31,014 nt of DNA from JBLHHI01 sp047614125 (lineage in GTDB: Bacteria > Bacteroidota > Bacteroidia > NS11-12g > UBA9320). Each line of letters starts with the position of its first letter. Position 1 is the stretch's first letter. Location: NCBI GenBank assembly GCA_047614125.1, contig JBLHHI010000025.1, positions 1 through 31,014 on the forward strand. Reading direction: 5' to 3'. This document shows, in pieces, positions 15,690 through 23,962 of the stretch. Both the position numbers and the translations under genes were made by a program. Below the pieces are notes generated by a model that saw only the letters and a program-made list of their open reading frames with translations, searched no databases and was not told where the DNA came from.

Positions 15690-16516
15690 ATGAATGTTTT
15701 TATTATTTCTAGCCAAAAAACCACAGCCCGACTACTTGTTCTAATAATGGCAGTTGTACAACAACTCTGGCACAAACCTCAGAGACGGATAAAAAATTCA
15801 AATACAACCAGTATGATGTTGGGCTGGGAATAGACAACGATCATTTTTATCGAATGTCGCTCCAGAGCATGATGGCCTTTGCCGAAAACCCAGATGATTT
15901 GAAAAGAGACTTAACCAATATGGATGAAAACACTCGGACCGTAGCTACTGGGCTTGGTTTGTATTTTAATCGAAGTTACTCTCCTTGGAGTAAATCACAA
16001 AACAGGTACAAAACAAACCGAGCACTTCGTGTGGGCATTGGTCTCCATTCTGCTAAGGAATCGATGGTAGTTTATCACAATAGAGAAATGGATACATCGA
16101 TTGTTTTTTGCAATAAGAACAGCGAAGTAACCTTTGAGCTTGCCTACTTAATTAAGGGTACTTGGGGACAACAAAAAAAATGGCACTGGCATTATGGAAT
16201 TAGCAGCAACGCCAGCGTAACCTTTTCGAACGAAATGTTTGTAATGGAGGGGAAGTATTTTGGTGTAGACCAACATCCATCTACGCAAGAGCGGCTGGAT
16301 GAAAACACGGCAACATACTTGGCTAAACCCTTAGTTTATAACAGGTTATATTTCACTTACAACATTCACCGTCAATTGGGAGACCATGTATCGCTAGGGT
16401 TCGACGCACGCAGAGGTGCTGGATTCCAAACCATTATTGGAGGCAAGTCGAACTACATTGTGAAAACGGGCAGTTTTGTAATTGGTATTAAGTATAATTT
16501 GGCACCATTTAATTAA
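15690..16516 (+). pseudogene. Outer-membrane barrel-like protein with a frameshift in the signal peptide
   Basis: From the ATG at 15690 a signal-like segment (TARLLVLIMAVVQQ) reads in one frame. From about 15758-15768 the continuing protein is in another frame: TLAQTSETDKKFKYNQYDVG and onward without interruption to the stop at 16516. Adding one base near 15760 joins them into one protein of about 275 residues. The body has the alternating strands of an outer-membrane protein (NRALRVGIGLHSAKE, HYGISSNASVTFSNE, RLYFTYNIHRQLGDHVSLGF) and a final strand SFVIGIKYNLAPFN. The family is not recognised. An internal ATG at 15854 would give 220 residues but without a signal. A sequencing error at the shift is possible. 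Confidence 0.6.
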
Positions 16517-16568
16517 TAAAACCGTTACATTGCTGGGACAAATGAGCAAATACATGAATCTAGGATAT

Positions 16569-18107
16569 ATGAGAAAGAATTTTATACTGGTATTCGGAAT
16601 TTTAATGAGCCTAACATCATATGCTCAGAATACATGGAGCGATAACGTTGCTCAGATTGTTTACACGAATTGCTCTTCGTGTCACAACTCCTTCGGAATA
16701 GCGCCGTTCGATCTAATTACCTATGCGGATGCCAAGGCTCAGGCTGGAGCTATAAGCGCAGCGGTTCAAAACAAATCAATGCCGCCTTGGATTGCAGACA
16801 GCGACTATCAACGGTATGCGCACGAACGAGTTCTTTCTGAATCAGAAATTACCATCATCAAAGACTGGGTTGCAAACGGTAGTCCGGAAGGGAACGCCCA
16901 AAATACGCCACCACCACCGGTGTTTACATCAAAAGGGTTTATTACCAAAAAGCCTGATTTAGAGCTTCGTATGCCCGTTTACTCAAGTAAAGCTACCGCA
17001 TTTTCTGACGATTACGTTTGTTTTTCGGTTCCGGCAAATATTGCGGCCAATAAAAACATTAAGGCCTTTGAAGTTATACCCGGCAACCATACCATCGTGC
17101 ATCATGCCTTGGTGTATATTGATGAAACAGGTATGTATGGAACGGATACTTCGGCAGGAGTATGTACTGGGCCAACCAATGGACTTATTGGAGGCTATGT
17201 TCCTGGATCTCCACCAACGGTGTTTCCATCCAACGGAACCGATTTTAACCTAGGTTTTAAGATGACGACTGGGTCGAATATTGTTTTGGCAATGCACTAC
17301 CCAGAAGGATCGTACGGCAATGTAGACAGCACCATCATTCGATTTTGGTTTTATGACGATGGAGTAAACATCCGCGAATTGCAAACAAAGCCCTTTCTCG
17401 AAAACTGGGACTTCAGCCTTCCTCCAAACCAAGTTACGGATGTACAAGCACAAAGAAACATTGGGGCGAATGACGTTTCTGTATTGAGCGTATTTCCGCA
17501 CATGCACTTGCTGGGCAGTGAGATTGGCTCACATGCCGTGTCTCAACAAAACGATACCATTCGTTTTGCTCAAATTCCTCATTGGGACTTTGAATGGCAG
17601 GAGTTTTTGTTTTTCAATCGGATTAAAAAAGTTCCAAAATACAGCACTTTATACGGTTATGGGAAATACGATAATACCACCAATAACAGTCACAATCCGA
17701 GCAATCCACCTGTTTTGGTGCGACCTGGATTAAACACATCTGATGAAATGTTCCTGATTTACTTCCATTACATGTTGTATGAACCGGGTGATGAAAACAG
17801 AAACATCGAACAGCTAACATCCCTTTCCGATCAGAACCCCGTTGAGTCGATGGTACGAGTTTATCCCAACCCGACTTCAAACGAAGTGATGTTTTCATTT
17901 ATAGAGGATGTTGAATCTACCCTTAGCATACGGTTGTACGACTTACGCGGGAATTTAGTATCCGATTTAGCCATAGATGCTTCTCAATCAGCAAATTCTA
18001 AACAAGTTCGAACAAAGCTTCCGGAACATTTAAATCCCGGAATGTATTGTTACTCCATCAATAACAATGGGCATTTTTATTCCGGGAAGATTATCATCGC
18101 TCAATAA
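16569..18107 (+). CDS. T9SS-secreted protein with cytochrome c and copper monooxygenase-like domains
   Basis: I chose the ATG at 16569 (MRKNFILVFGIL...), which starts a signal peptide with cleavage near SYAQ and has CTAGGA just upstream; an upstream in-frame start is poorer. The 512-residue protein has a c-type heme site (CSSCH at 35-39) with a MPPW segment at 71 giving a likely axial Met. The next part resembles the two-copper ascorbate-dependent monooxygenases (DBM/PHM). NHTIVHHALVY (His178-179) and LAMHYPEG (His243) match the first copper site; FPHMHLLG (His311, His313) and DEMFLIYFHYM (Met394) match the second. The end is a T9SS type A domain (VYPNPTSNE at about 431, LNPGMYCYSI). It probably hydroxylates a substrate at the cell surface; the substrate is unknown. 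Confidence 0.85.
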   Translation: MRKNFILVFGILMSLTSYAQNTWSDNVAQIVYTNCSSCHNSFGIAPFDLITYADAKAQAGAISAAVQNKSMPPWIADSDYQRYAHERVLSESEITIIKDWVANGSPEGNAQNTPPPPVFTSKGFITKKPDLELRMPVYSSKATAFSDDYVCFSVPANIAANKNIKAFEVIPGNHTIVHHALVYIDETGMYGTDTSAGVCTGPTNGLIGGYVPGSPPTVFPSNGTDFNLGFKMTTGSNIVLAMHYPEGSYGNVDSTIIRFWFYDDGVNIRELQTKPFLENWDFSLPPNQVTDVQAQRNIGANDVSVLSVFPHMHLLGSEIGSHAVSQQNDTIRFAQIPHWDFEWQEFLFFNRIKKVPKYSTLYGYGKYDNTTNNSHNPSNPPVLVRPGLNTSDEMFLIYFHYMLYEPGDENRNIEQLTSLSDQNPVESMVRVYPNPTSNEVMFSFIEDVESTLSIRLYDLRGNLVSDLAIDASQSANSKQVRTKLPEHLNPGMYCYSINNNGHFYSGKIIIAQ

Positions 18108-18246
18108 GCTTTGATTTGAATACTCAATCCAGTTGAATCAATAAAAGCATTTCCTAGGTTCGGTGCCAACGTTTGCGGAAACAGGGTTTCGGGGTAAAAT
18201 CAAATCCGTAAAACCAATTGCTTGATTTTGATGTATAACTGGTTTA

Positions 18247-19468
18247 TTAAATTCGAAACCCGACCTTTACTCCACCCCAACCCGCTGATTGTAAGGATTT
18301 TATTTCTTTTTAACCTGAGTTCGATTAATCTTTTCAAATTCAGATTTGTATAGAACCCAAGTAATAAGGCGAAAACAGGAAGGTTTATGTTTATAAACCG
18401 ACTGATTTCAACGAAGCTAATAGGGTTTTATATACAAAAGTCCGCTTTACACTTTTGAAAAGCGATTTTCATCGTAAAAATTACTCGAAAGGGCCCGCCC
18501 TGTCTTCGCAATTTTTACTCGAAACTCACTGTTCACAAGCGTTCTGAATTCAAAACATGAATCGAACTCAGGTTTGGATATTGTTGCTCGGGAATATTCT
18601 AAATACAACTTCCCGGTTTGTAAAACCAAGCCGTAATTGAATTGGGTGGTAATGCGATTAACATTGGATGAAGAAATGGTATAGGGGCTTGAATCGCCTA
18701 GCAAACCGCCCTGTAGGGTAGCGTCGTAGCCAACCGCAGAAGCCATTGGTTGCACGTAGCCGTAAAGTAAAAACCCATCGTTGTTTGTTGCCGATGAAAA
18801 GGGCGAATTGATGCGACCAAAAGTTAGTATACAGCCTCCAGATACTTGCGTAAACAAGGTTCCTATTTTTCCAAAGACGGAAACGTTTGCGCGGAAAAGG
18901 TTGGAATATAAAAAAATCTCTTTCTCAACATCAATTCCATAATTGATTACCAAATGGTTTTCAATTTGGTTTCGCCATCCATTGGGTGAACGGTCGTCGA
19001 TTAGTTGGTGAATGTCTCGTTGGATTTGTTTTCCTTTAGCCGCTGGCCCTAAAATACCGATGTTAAAACTGGAAGAGTATCGAAGCTTCCTCTTTTCGTC
19101 AACGCCTATGTAAAACGATTTTAAAATTGCCACAGCAGCAAAAGGCCGATCGCCGTTTTGAATTTCCAGCTTTTCATATCTATTTGGCGTAAATCCGATG
19201 AGCTCGAAGGCAAGACCGGCTCTAAACGTCTTACCACTTGGTTTGAAAAATAACGTGTTAATTGGGCATTAAGAAACCAAGGCGACACAACTTAAAAGCT
19301 GTAGCCCTGCGTGTAATTTTCGTCGGTTTCTGAAAAGCAATCGTCGTTGTAGTTAATCCGGAAATACGAATTGCCTTTTAATTGACGGAAGGAAATTGTG
19401 TTATCTATCTTTTGTGCTTGAATTGATCCAAATAAAAGTAGAGTTATGATAAAAAATGGTAACTTCAT
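18247..19468 (-). pseudogene. LpxR-type lipid A 3'-O-deacylase (DUF2219) gene, broken and split by a MITE
   Basis: The minus strand from the ATG at 19466-19468 gives a signal peptide (LPFFIITLLLFGSIQAQ) and the LpxR start (INYNDDCFSETDENYTQGYS, with the Asn-Asp pair). A TAA follows at 19292-19294. The frame continues VVSPWFLNAQLTRY and then needs one more T in the run at 19246-19250 to join FFKPSGKTFRAGLAFEL. The body then stays open with the catalytic-type His in GKQIQRDIHQLI and SPNGWRNQIENH. At 18573 it enters the MITE. Beyond the element, KEIKSLQSAGWGGVKVGF followed by a stop at 18247-18249 looks like the lost last barrel strand. LpxR enzymes remove the 3'-acyloxyacyl chain of lipid A in the outer membrane. 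Family call is firm; the far-side tail is inference. Confidence 0.75.
18314..18572 (+). mobile_element. MITE-like element, full copy 4, inside the LpxR-type pseudogene
   Basis: 259 bases, the same length and orientation as the copy at 5531-5789, with 5 differences counted by eye. The ends CCTGAGTTCGATTAATC and TGAATCGAACTCAGG are inverted repeats. It is flanked by AA and TT, as copy 1 is. The high similarity of these two copies suggests recent movement. It supplies the last part of the open frame of the interrupted LpxR-type gene (KPEFDSCFEF onward). Confidence 0.88.
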
Positions 19469-19555
19469 ACTTGTTATACGAGATGTGTTGGGGTACGGAT
19501 TTTGGCTTCAAAAAGCGCTGAACAAAATTTATGTGTACGAAATAACATCTTCGAT

Positions 19556-19563
19556 TATATTTG
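19556..19563 (+). promoter_or_regulatory. -7 box of the first paralogue
   Basis: TATATTTG, matching TAnnTTTG, 18 bases before the ATG at 19582. The identical box sits 16 bases before the ATG of the paralogue at 23963. No clear -33 TTG. Confidence 0.5.
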
Positions 19564-19581
19564 TTTGAAATCCAATTAAAT

Positions 19582-20508
19582 ATGAAAGTTGCAAGGCTGT
19601 TAACTGCGCTAGTCATCTTAATTCTGTTCCTGAACAAAGCTTTTGCTCAGGATACTGCTTCACACAATGATCTAAAAAAAACCACTTCTGCTGTAAGTGA
19701 TTCAAACATTTATCGATACTATGTTAAATATGGCAATGTGCCCATTTTTGATACCGTATGGTGTGAAATCGTTCTTAACCTATCGGAGACAAGCTTTGAC
19801 AAGTGTGACGCCAAAACAATGATTCCGGAGTTTAAGAAGTATTTTGAAATGTCGCTCAATGTCGTGGTTATAACGGCAAAACCAAGTACCGAAAGACAGT
19901 ACATGGAGGCGGTAAACCAGCTTAAAATGGATTATGTTATTGAACAGGTTCGTATGGACCTCTCTCCGTTTAAGAGTACGGAATCTACCCCATTCGAAAG
20001 TACTGAACGGTGGCGTTTGGTAATAAAATCGAACAAATCGCACGAGATGCTATGTAAGAATCCAGAATACACTTCTTCCGGCAATAAAAAAGTAGAGTTT
20101 TTTGGAAGATATGGTCTAGGCGGCACCTTGGGCATCACGACTGGTTATTTTGACATGTTTAATTCGCTCTCCAAGGATTTTTATTTTCTGCTCCCTATAA
20201 AAATGGTAATTACTAGTATTGATGAAAGCAAAGGAAAAACGAAAGTATATCTTAAAAATATGCCCAATTTAATACCAAACTTGGACGGGAAAGGCATTCA
20301 GTTTTATGATATTCAGCAAATGGGATTCATCGATTTTCAGATGGATCAGGGTACATCATTTTTAAGCGAAAGCCATCCAATTAAAAAGGAAAAGGGATCC
20401 AGCAAATACTACATCCACCTATCTAGAAAGGAATCAGAACAACTTTCGGGACTTGAAAAAAATAGGGATGAAATAATTGCGGTTGCACAAAGACCTTCCA
20501 GTTTTTAG
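19582..20508 (+). CDS. Exported protein of an unrecognised family, paralogue 1
   Basis: A 308-residue protein starting MKVARLLTALVILILFLNKA with cleavage likely after AFAQ. I chose this ATG because it begins the signal peptide and follows a TATATTTG box. I recognise no family. It is clearly related to the protein at 23963-24844. The shared landmarks, in order, are: KYGNVPIFDTVWCE; a variable middle; DFYFLLPI; a GKGK-type loop; MPNL/LPPL; and a final DEIIAVAQ. It carries no T9SS sorting domain and no lipobox, so it is probably periplasmic. The pair brackets the LamG protein and a dead barrel gene. An enzyme motif is not evident. Confidence 0.75.
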   Translation: MKVARLLTALVILILFLNKAFAQDTASHNDLKKTTSAVSDSNIYRYYVKYGNVPIFDTVWCEIVLNLSETSFDKCDAKTMIPEFKKYFEMSLNVVVITAKPSTERQYMEAVNQLKMDYVIEQVRMDLSPFKSTESTPFESTERWRLVIKSNKSHEMLCKNPEYTSSGNKKVEFFGRYGLGGTLGITTGYFDMFNSLSKDFYFLLPIKMVITSIDESKGKTKVYLKNMPNLIPNLDGKGIQFYDIQQMGFIDFQMDQGTSFLSESHPIKKEKGSSKYYIHLSRKESEQLSGLEKNRDEIIAVAQRPSSF

Positions 20509-20549
20509 TCACAATAGGACGGCTCGCGGTTTAGTAGCCGATTAAGCTG

Positions 20550-20557
20550 TATACTTG
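20550..20557 (+). promoter_or_regulatory. Possible -7 box of the LamG protein gene
   Basis: TATACTTG, one base off TAnnTTTG, ends 4 bases before the ATG at 20562. If it is used, the mRNA would be nearly leaderless. Weak evidence. Confidence 0.3.
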
Positions 20558-20561
20558 TGTT

Positions 20562-22688
20562 ATGCGAGTAGCTCTTTTAACCTTGTTAATACTATTTGGT
20601 CTGTTTGTGTATGGCCAAAACGCATTGCACTTCGACGGAACCAACGACGGAGTAAATTGCGGAACATCGAGTGTTTTGAATGTTGGAGGCACCTCCTTTG
20701 CCATCGAAGCATGGATCTATGCCGATAACTGGCAAACCAATGTGTTTGAAGGCACGATTGCCATCAAAGAAAACAACTCAAATAACGGGGGCTTTATGTT
20801 TCGAGCGGGTGCCGGAGGCAAGGTGAACTTGGCTATTGGGGCTGGCACCAATGGCTCATGGTCGGAATTAACAACTGCTGCCATCCTAAATACGCAAACT
20901 TGGTACCACGTGGCCGGAACCTACGACGGGTCGTATTTGCGAATTTTTGTGAACGGCGTTCAACGCGATTCATTGAGCGCAAGCTTGTCATGCAGTGGGG
21001 CTTCATCCATTCCTTTAACCATTGGCTATCATCCAACGTACAGCAATCGGGTTTGGAGTGGCAAAATAGATGAAGTTCGAATTTGGGATACCACACTAAC
21101 CGCTGCTCAAATTTTGGCCAATATGAACTCCGAATTTTGCAGTCTGCCTGTATCAAAACTTGTGGGTTATTTTAAGTTGGATGCAGGAAAGGCAAACAGC
21201 AACAATTCTGGTAAAACTACCGCCATCGACTATTCAGGAAACGGAAACAATGCAACGCTTTCAAACTTTGCCTTAAGCGGCACCACGTCGAACTGGGTAG
21301 CTGGTGTGGCCTTAGATCAAGATACGGTGGAACTTAAAGATTCCAATTCAAACTGCAGTTGGTATTACGACAGCGAGATGAATCAAAACATTTCGAGCAC
21401 GGGTACCTATTCCCAACACTTTGTTAGCTATACGGGTTGTGATTCCATGCGAAGCCGATACGTAACCATATTGGAAAATACGCGCAGCACTTTAAATGTA
21501 ACGGTGTGCGACAGCTTTATATCTCCGGTGGGAAAGGTGTTAAAAAAATCGGGGACGTATTACGACGTGATGGGGAATAAGCAAGGTTGCGACAGCATCA
21601 TTAAAATTGAACTCAAGGTTGGCGCAGACTCGGGATTTGTAGATACCAGCACGTGTTTGTTGTATACTTCGCCCAAGGGAATTAACTACACCAAAACGGG
21701 TACCTATTTCGAAACGCATCGCAGTTCTTTTGGTTGCGACAGCTTTGTTCGATTAAACATCACAATTTTCGAACGATCGTACGATACGATTACGTTGGCC
21801 ACCTGCGATTCCATCCAAAATCCATCCAAAACAAGATGGCTTAAGGCCGGCGATGTAGTTTCAGATACTTTGGTAAATCGAACGGGTTGTGATAGTGTTA
21901 TTGTGGTTAACGTTTCATCGTTGACTACCTCCAATAATTTGAACGTAAGCCAATGCAAACAATACGTATCACCTTCGGGTAAAACTTGGACTACCACCGG
22001 TGTGTACAACGATACCATTCCTAATATGTCTGCTTGCGACAGTTTGCTCACCATTGATGTTACCATCTTACAGCCTTCTTCTTATACGTTAAACTTGGTT
22101 GGGTGCGATTTTGTGGAGCTGCCGAATACGCGTCAAATCGTCTTCGAATCCGGGACGTTTTATGATACCTTAACCAACGCACGGGGATGTGACAGTGTAT
22201 TAACCATAAATGCAACGGTTAACACGGTTAATGTTCAAGTAAAGGTTGAGGAACATAAGCTTACGGCGTACAGTACTTCTGGAAGCTTTCAATGGCTGGA
22301 TTGCGAAGATAATTTTTCTTTGCTTGCGTCCGAGACCAATGAGATTTTTGAATACAAAAATTCAGGTTCGTATGCCGTTGAGGTTACGGATAAGAACTGC
22401 ATTGATACGTCGATGTGTTATAACCTAACCGGACTTGGGCTATCATTGATGATGCGCTCCGATTTTGTGCTTTACCCTAATCCCAGCACGGGTCAGTTTG
22501 CAATTCGATTTGATGAAGTTGAAAGCGGCAAGTTGAAGATTTATAATTCAAGGGGTCAGATCATTTATTTGGATGAAATTGAAAACCTGCAATCGTATCA
22601 ATTTAAGAGTCAGCTTGATGCAGGCATTTATCTCGTTTACATTGAACGAGAAGAAGGGGTTGCTGTTGCTCGACTTCTCGTACTTTAG
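20562..22688 (+). CDS. T9SS-secreted LamG-domain protein with six GCDS repeats
   Basis: A 708-residue cell-surface protein. A signal peptide (residues 1-18, FVYGQ) is followed by a LamG/concanavalin-like domain at about 20-250 (ALHFDGTNDGVNCG, FAIEAWIYADNW, TWYHVAGTYDGSYLRIFVNG, KIDEVRIWDTTLTAAQI). Six repeats of about 50 residues follow, each ending in a GCDS/ACDS word at 292, 342, 391, 442, 491 and 542, with a CDSxxSPxGK-TxxGTYxD pattern. A short domain around FQWLDCED and a type A sorting domain (VLYPNPSTGQ at about 637, LDAGIYLVYI) close it. LamG domains commonly bind glycans, and the repeats are common stalks in marine Bacteroidota adhesins. Its ligand is unknown. It lies between the two paralogues. 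Confidence 0.88.
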   Translation: MRVALLTLLILFGLFVYGQNALHFDGTNDGVNCGTSSVLNVGGTSFAIEAWIYADNWQTNVFEGTIAIKENNSNNGGFMFRAGAGGKVNLAIGAGTNGSWSELTTAAILNTQTWYHVAGTYDGSYLRIFVNGVQRDSLSASLSCSGASSIPLTIGYHPTYSNRVWSGKIDEVRIWDTTLTAAQILANMNSEFCSLPVSKLVGYFKLDAGKANSNNSGKTTAIDYSGNGNNATLSNFALSGTTSNWVAGVALDQDTVELKDSNSNCSWYYDSEMNQNISSTGTYSQHFVSYTGCDSMRSRYVTILENTRSTLNVTVCDSFISPVGKVLKKSGTYYDVMGNKQGCDSIIKIELKVGADSGFVDTSTCLLYTSPKGINYTKTGTYFETHRSSFGCDSFVRLNITIFERSYDTITLATCDSIQNPSKTRWLKAGDVVSDTLVNRTGCDSVIVVNVSSLTTSNNLNVSQCKQYVSPSGKTWTTTGVYNDTIPNMSACDSLLTIDVTILQPSSYTLNLVGCDFVELPNTRQIVFESGTFYDTLTNARGCDSVLTINATVNTVNVQVKVEEHKLTAYSTSGSFQWLDCEDNFSLLASETNEIFEYKNSGSYAVEVTDKNCIDTSMCYNLTGLGLSLMMRSDFVLYPNPSTGQFAIRFDEVESGKLKIYNSRGQIIYLDEIENLQSYQFKSQLDAGIYLVYIEREEGVAVARLLVL

Positions 22689-22725
22689 AGTATTGCTCTT
22701 GCATATGCTTTAACAATTTCATAAT

Positions 22726-23754
22726 TCATTCTTTGGATTTACTATGATTCAATTTTGCACCCAAACCAAATTCGAAATACACTTCTTTGGAGGTTGCGAA
22801 GGCTTGCCAGTTGCGTCAAAAGGTGTTGAATTTAGAACCAATGCCAACTGAGGCGATAAGTGGCCAAGACTTACACATCGGCCTCGAAAATTCAAGTCCA
22901 TAATTAAAAGATGCACTGTTTAATGCACGTGTTTTGTAGGAAAACCTAAAGCCTTGTTTGAGGGTCTTCCAACCATTCGAGCTTTAGAATCATCATCTGT
23001 TCCGACCCCGCTAATACTTACATAGACACCTAGATCGCCAATGCGACTATAATCGTAGTATAGCATTCTAATACGGGTTAGATTATTAATGTATTTAAAG
23101 TTCCACTAAATTTAATATAGAGATGATTAAGAGTGGATTTGCTTTCATGTAAAACAAATTGGCCATTTATACCCAATCCAATAAAACTACTTGGATGCGA
23201 AAAGAAAGCCATTTGAGCTTTGGGAACAAAAAGTGTGGTGTCCTTACGATTTTGTCCAAAGCCCTGCGATAACAAAACAGCATCTTGAACTCCCACTTCT
23301 TCTAGATAAACTGTTTTACTTCCATACGGAGTATCATCGTATGAATCAAAATCGGGTCTTCCATAAACGTCTGATTGAACGTTTAAGCTCAAGCCAAGTC
23401 GTAGCCTCCATACTTTTTTAAGCTGGGCCTGGACGCCAAACTGGCTTCGTACATATACATCACTGTAGTCAGAACCGCAGCAATATCCACTCTAATCGTA
23501 GTAAGAATATTCAACATCAAAGGGACGAGAAATAGAAAGACTTTTCTGTTTTAAACCGGGCTTATCAAGATCATCCGAAAGGAAGTTTAAAGCGGAAGTA
23601 CCCATTAATCCATCTTTCCATATCAGATTAGTAATTGCACTTCGGCCAACCTTTACCTCAATTACATCTATTCAAAGTTTTTGTCGAACCAAGATTGAGA
23701 AGAAGACGTGCCGTAAATAAATACGGCTGTGATTATGATAAATACTCTTAGCAT
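22726..23754 (-). pseudogene. Heavily decayed outer-membrane barrel protein
   Basis: The minus strand begins at an ATG (23752-23754) with a signal peptide (LRVFIIITAVFIYGTSSSQ). The protein then runs through at least three frameshifts (near 23675, 23090 and 22950) and two in-frame stops (TAG at 23492-23494, TGA at 22816-22818). Pieced together it reads IDVIEVKVGRSAITNLIW, GLKQKSLSISRPFDVEYSYY, DVYVRSQFGVQAQL, SSFIGLGINGQFVLH, YSRIGDLGVYVSISG, NYGLEFSRP and EVYFEFGLGAKLN. The alternating-residue strands and final aromatic-rich strand are those of a porin-like barrel. The family is not recognised. Five or more lesions rule out a sequencing artefact as the only cause. Confidence 0.7.
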
Positions 23755-23938
23755 CTTGAACCTATAATGATATTCAATAATAACTCCTTAACAATAAAAT
23801 AAAGGAATTATCCTGGCGGGGTTTGTGCTTTTCTTTCTAAAAGAATCATCTACGCAGTTATATTGAAACGTTGTAGAAATGGCTGGAAAAAACCTTTGTT
23901 CAGTTCAAAATAATAATAAAGTTTTTAAAGCTGATTCA

Positions 23939-23946
23939 TATATTTG
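23939..23946 (+). promoter_or_regulatory. -7 box of the second paralogue
   Basis: TATATTTG, 16 bases before the ATG at 23963. It has the same sequence and almost the same spacing as the box before the paralogue at 19582. It supports the 23963 start, because upstream in-frame codons lie across the promoter. Confidence 0.5.
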
Positions 23947-23962
23947 TTTATACCACCATATT

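Noticed and set aside
18573..19133. An intact small outer-membrane protein gene ending at 18447
   Set aside because: Its last 42 or so codons are MITE sequence and its N-terminal part lies upstream in other frames; it is the middle of the LpxR-type pseudogene.
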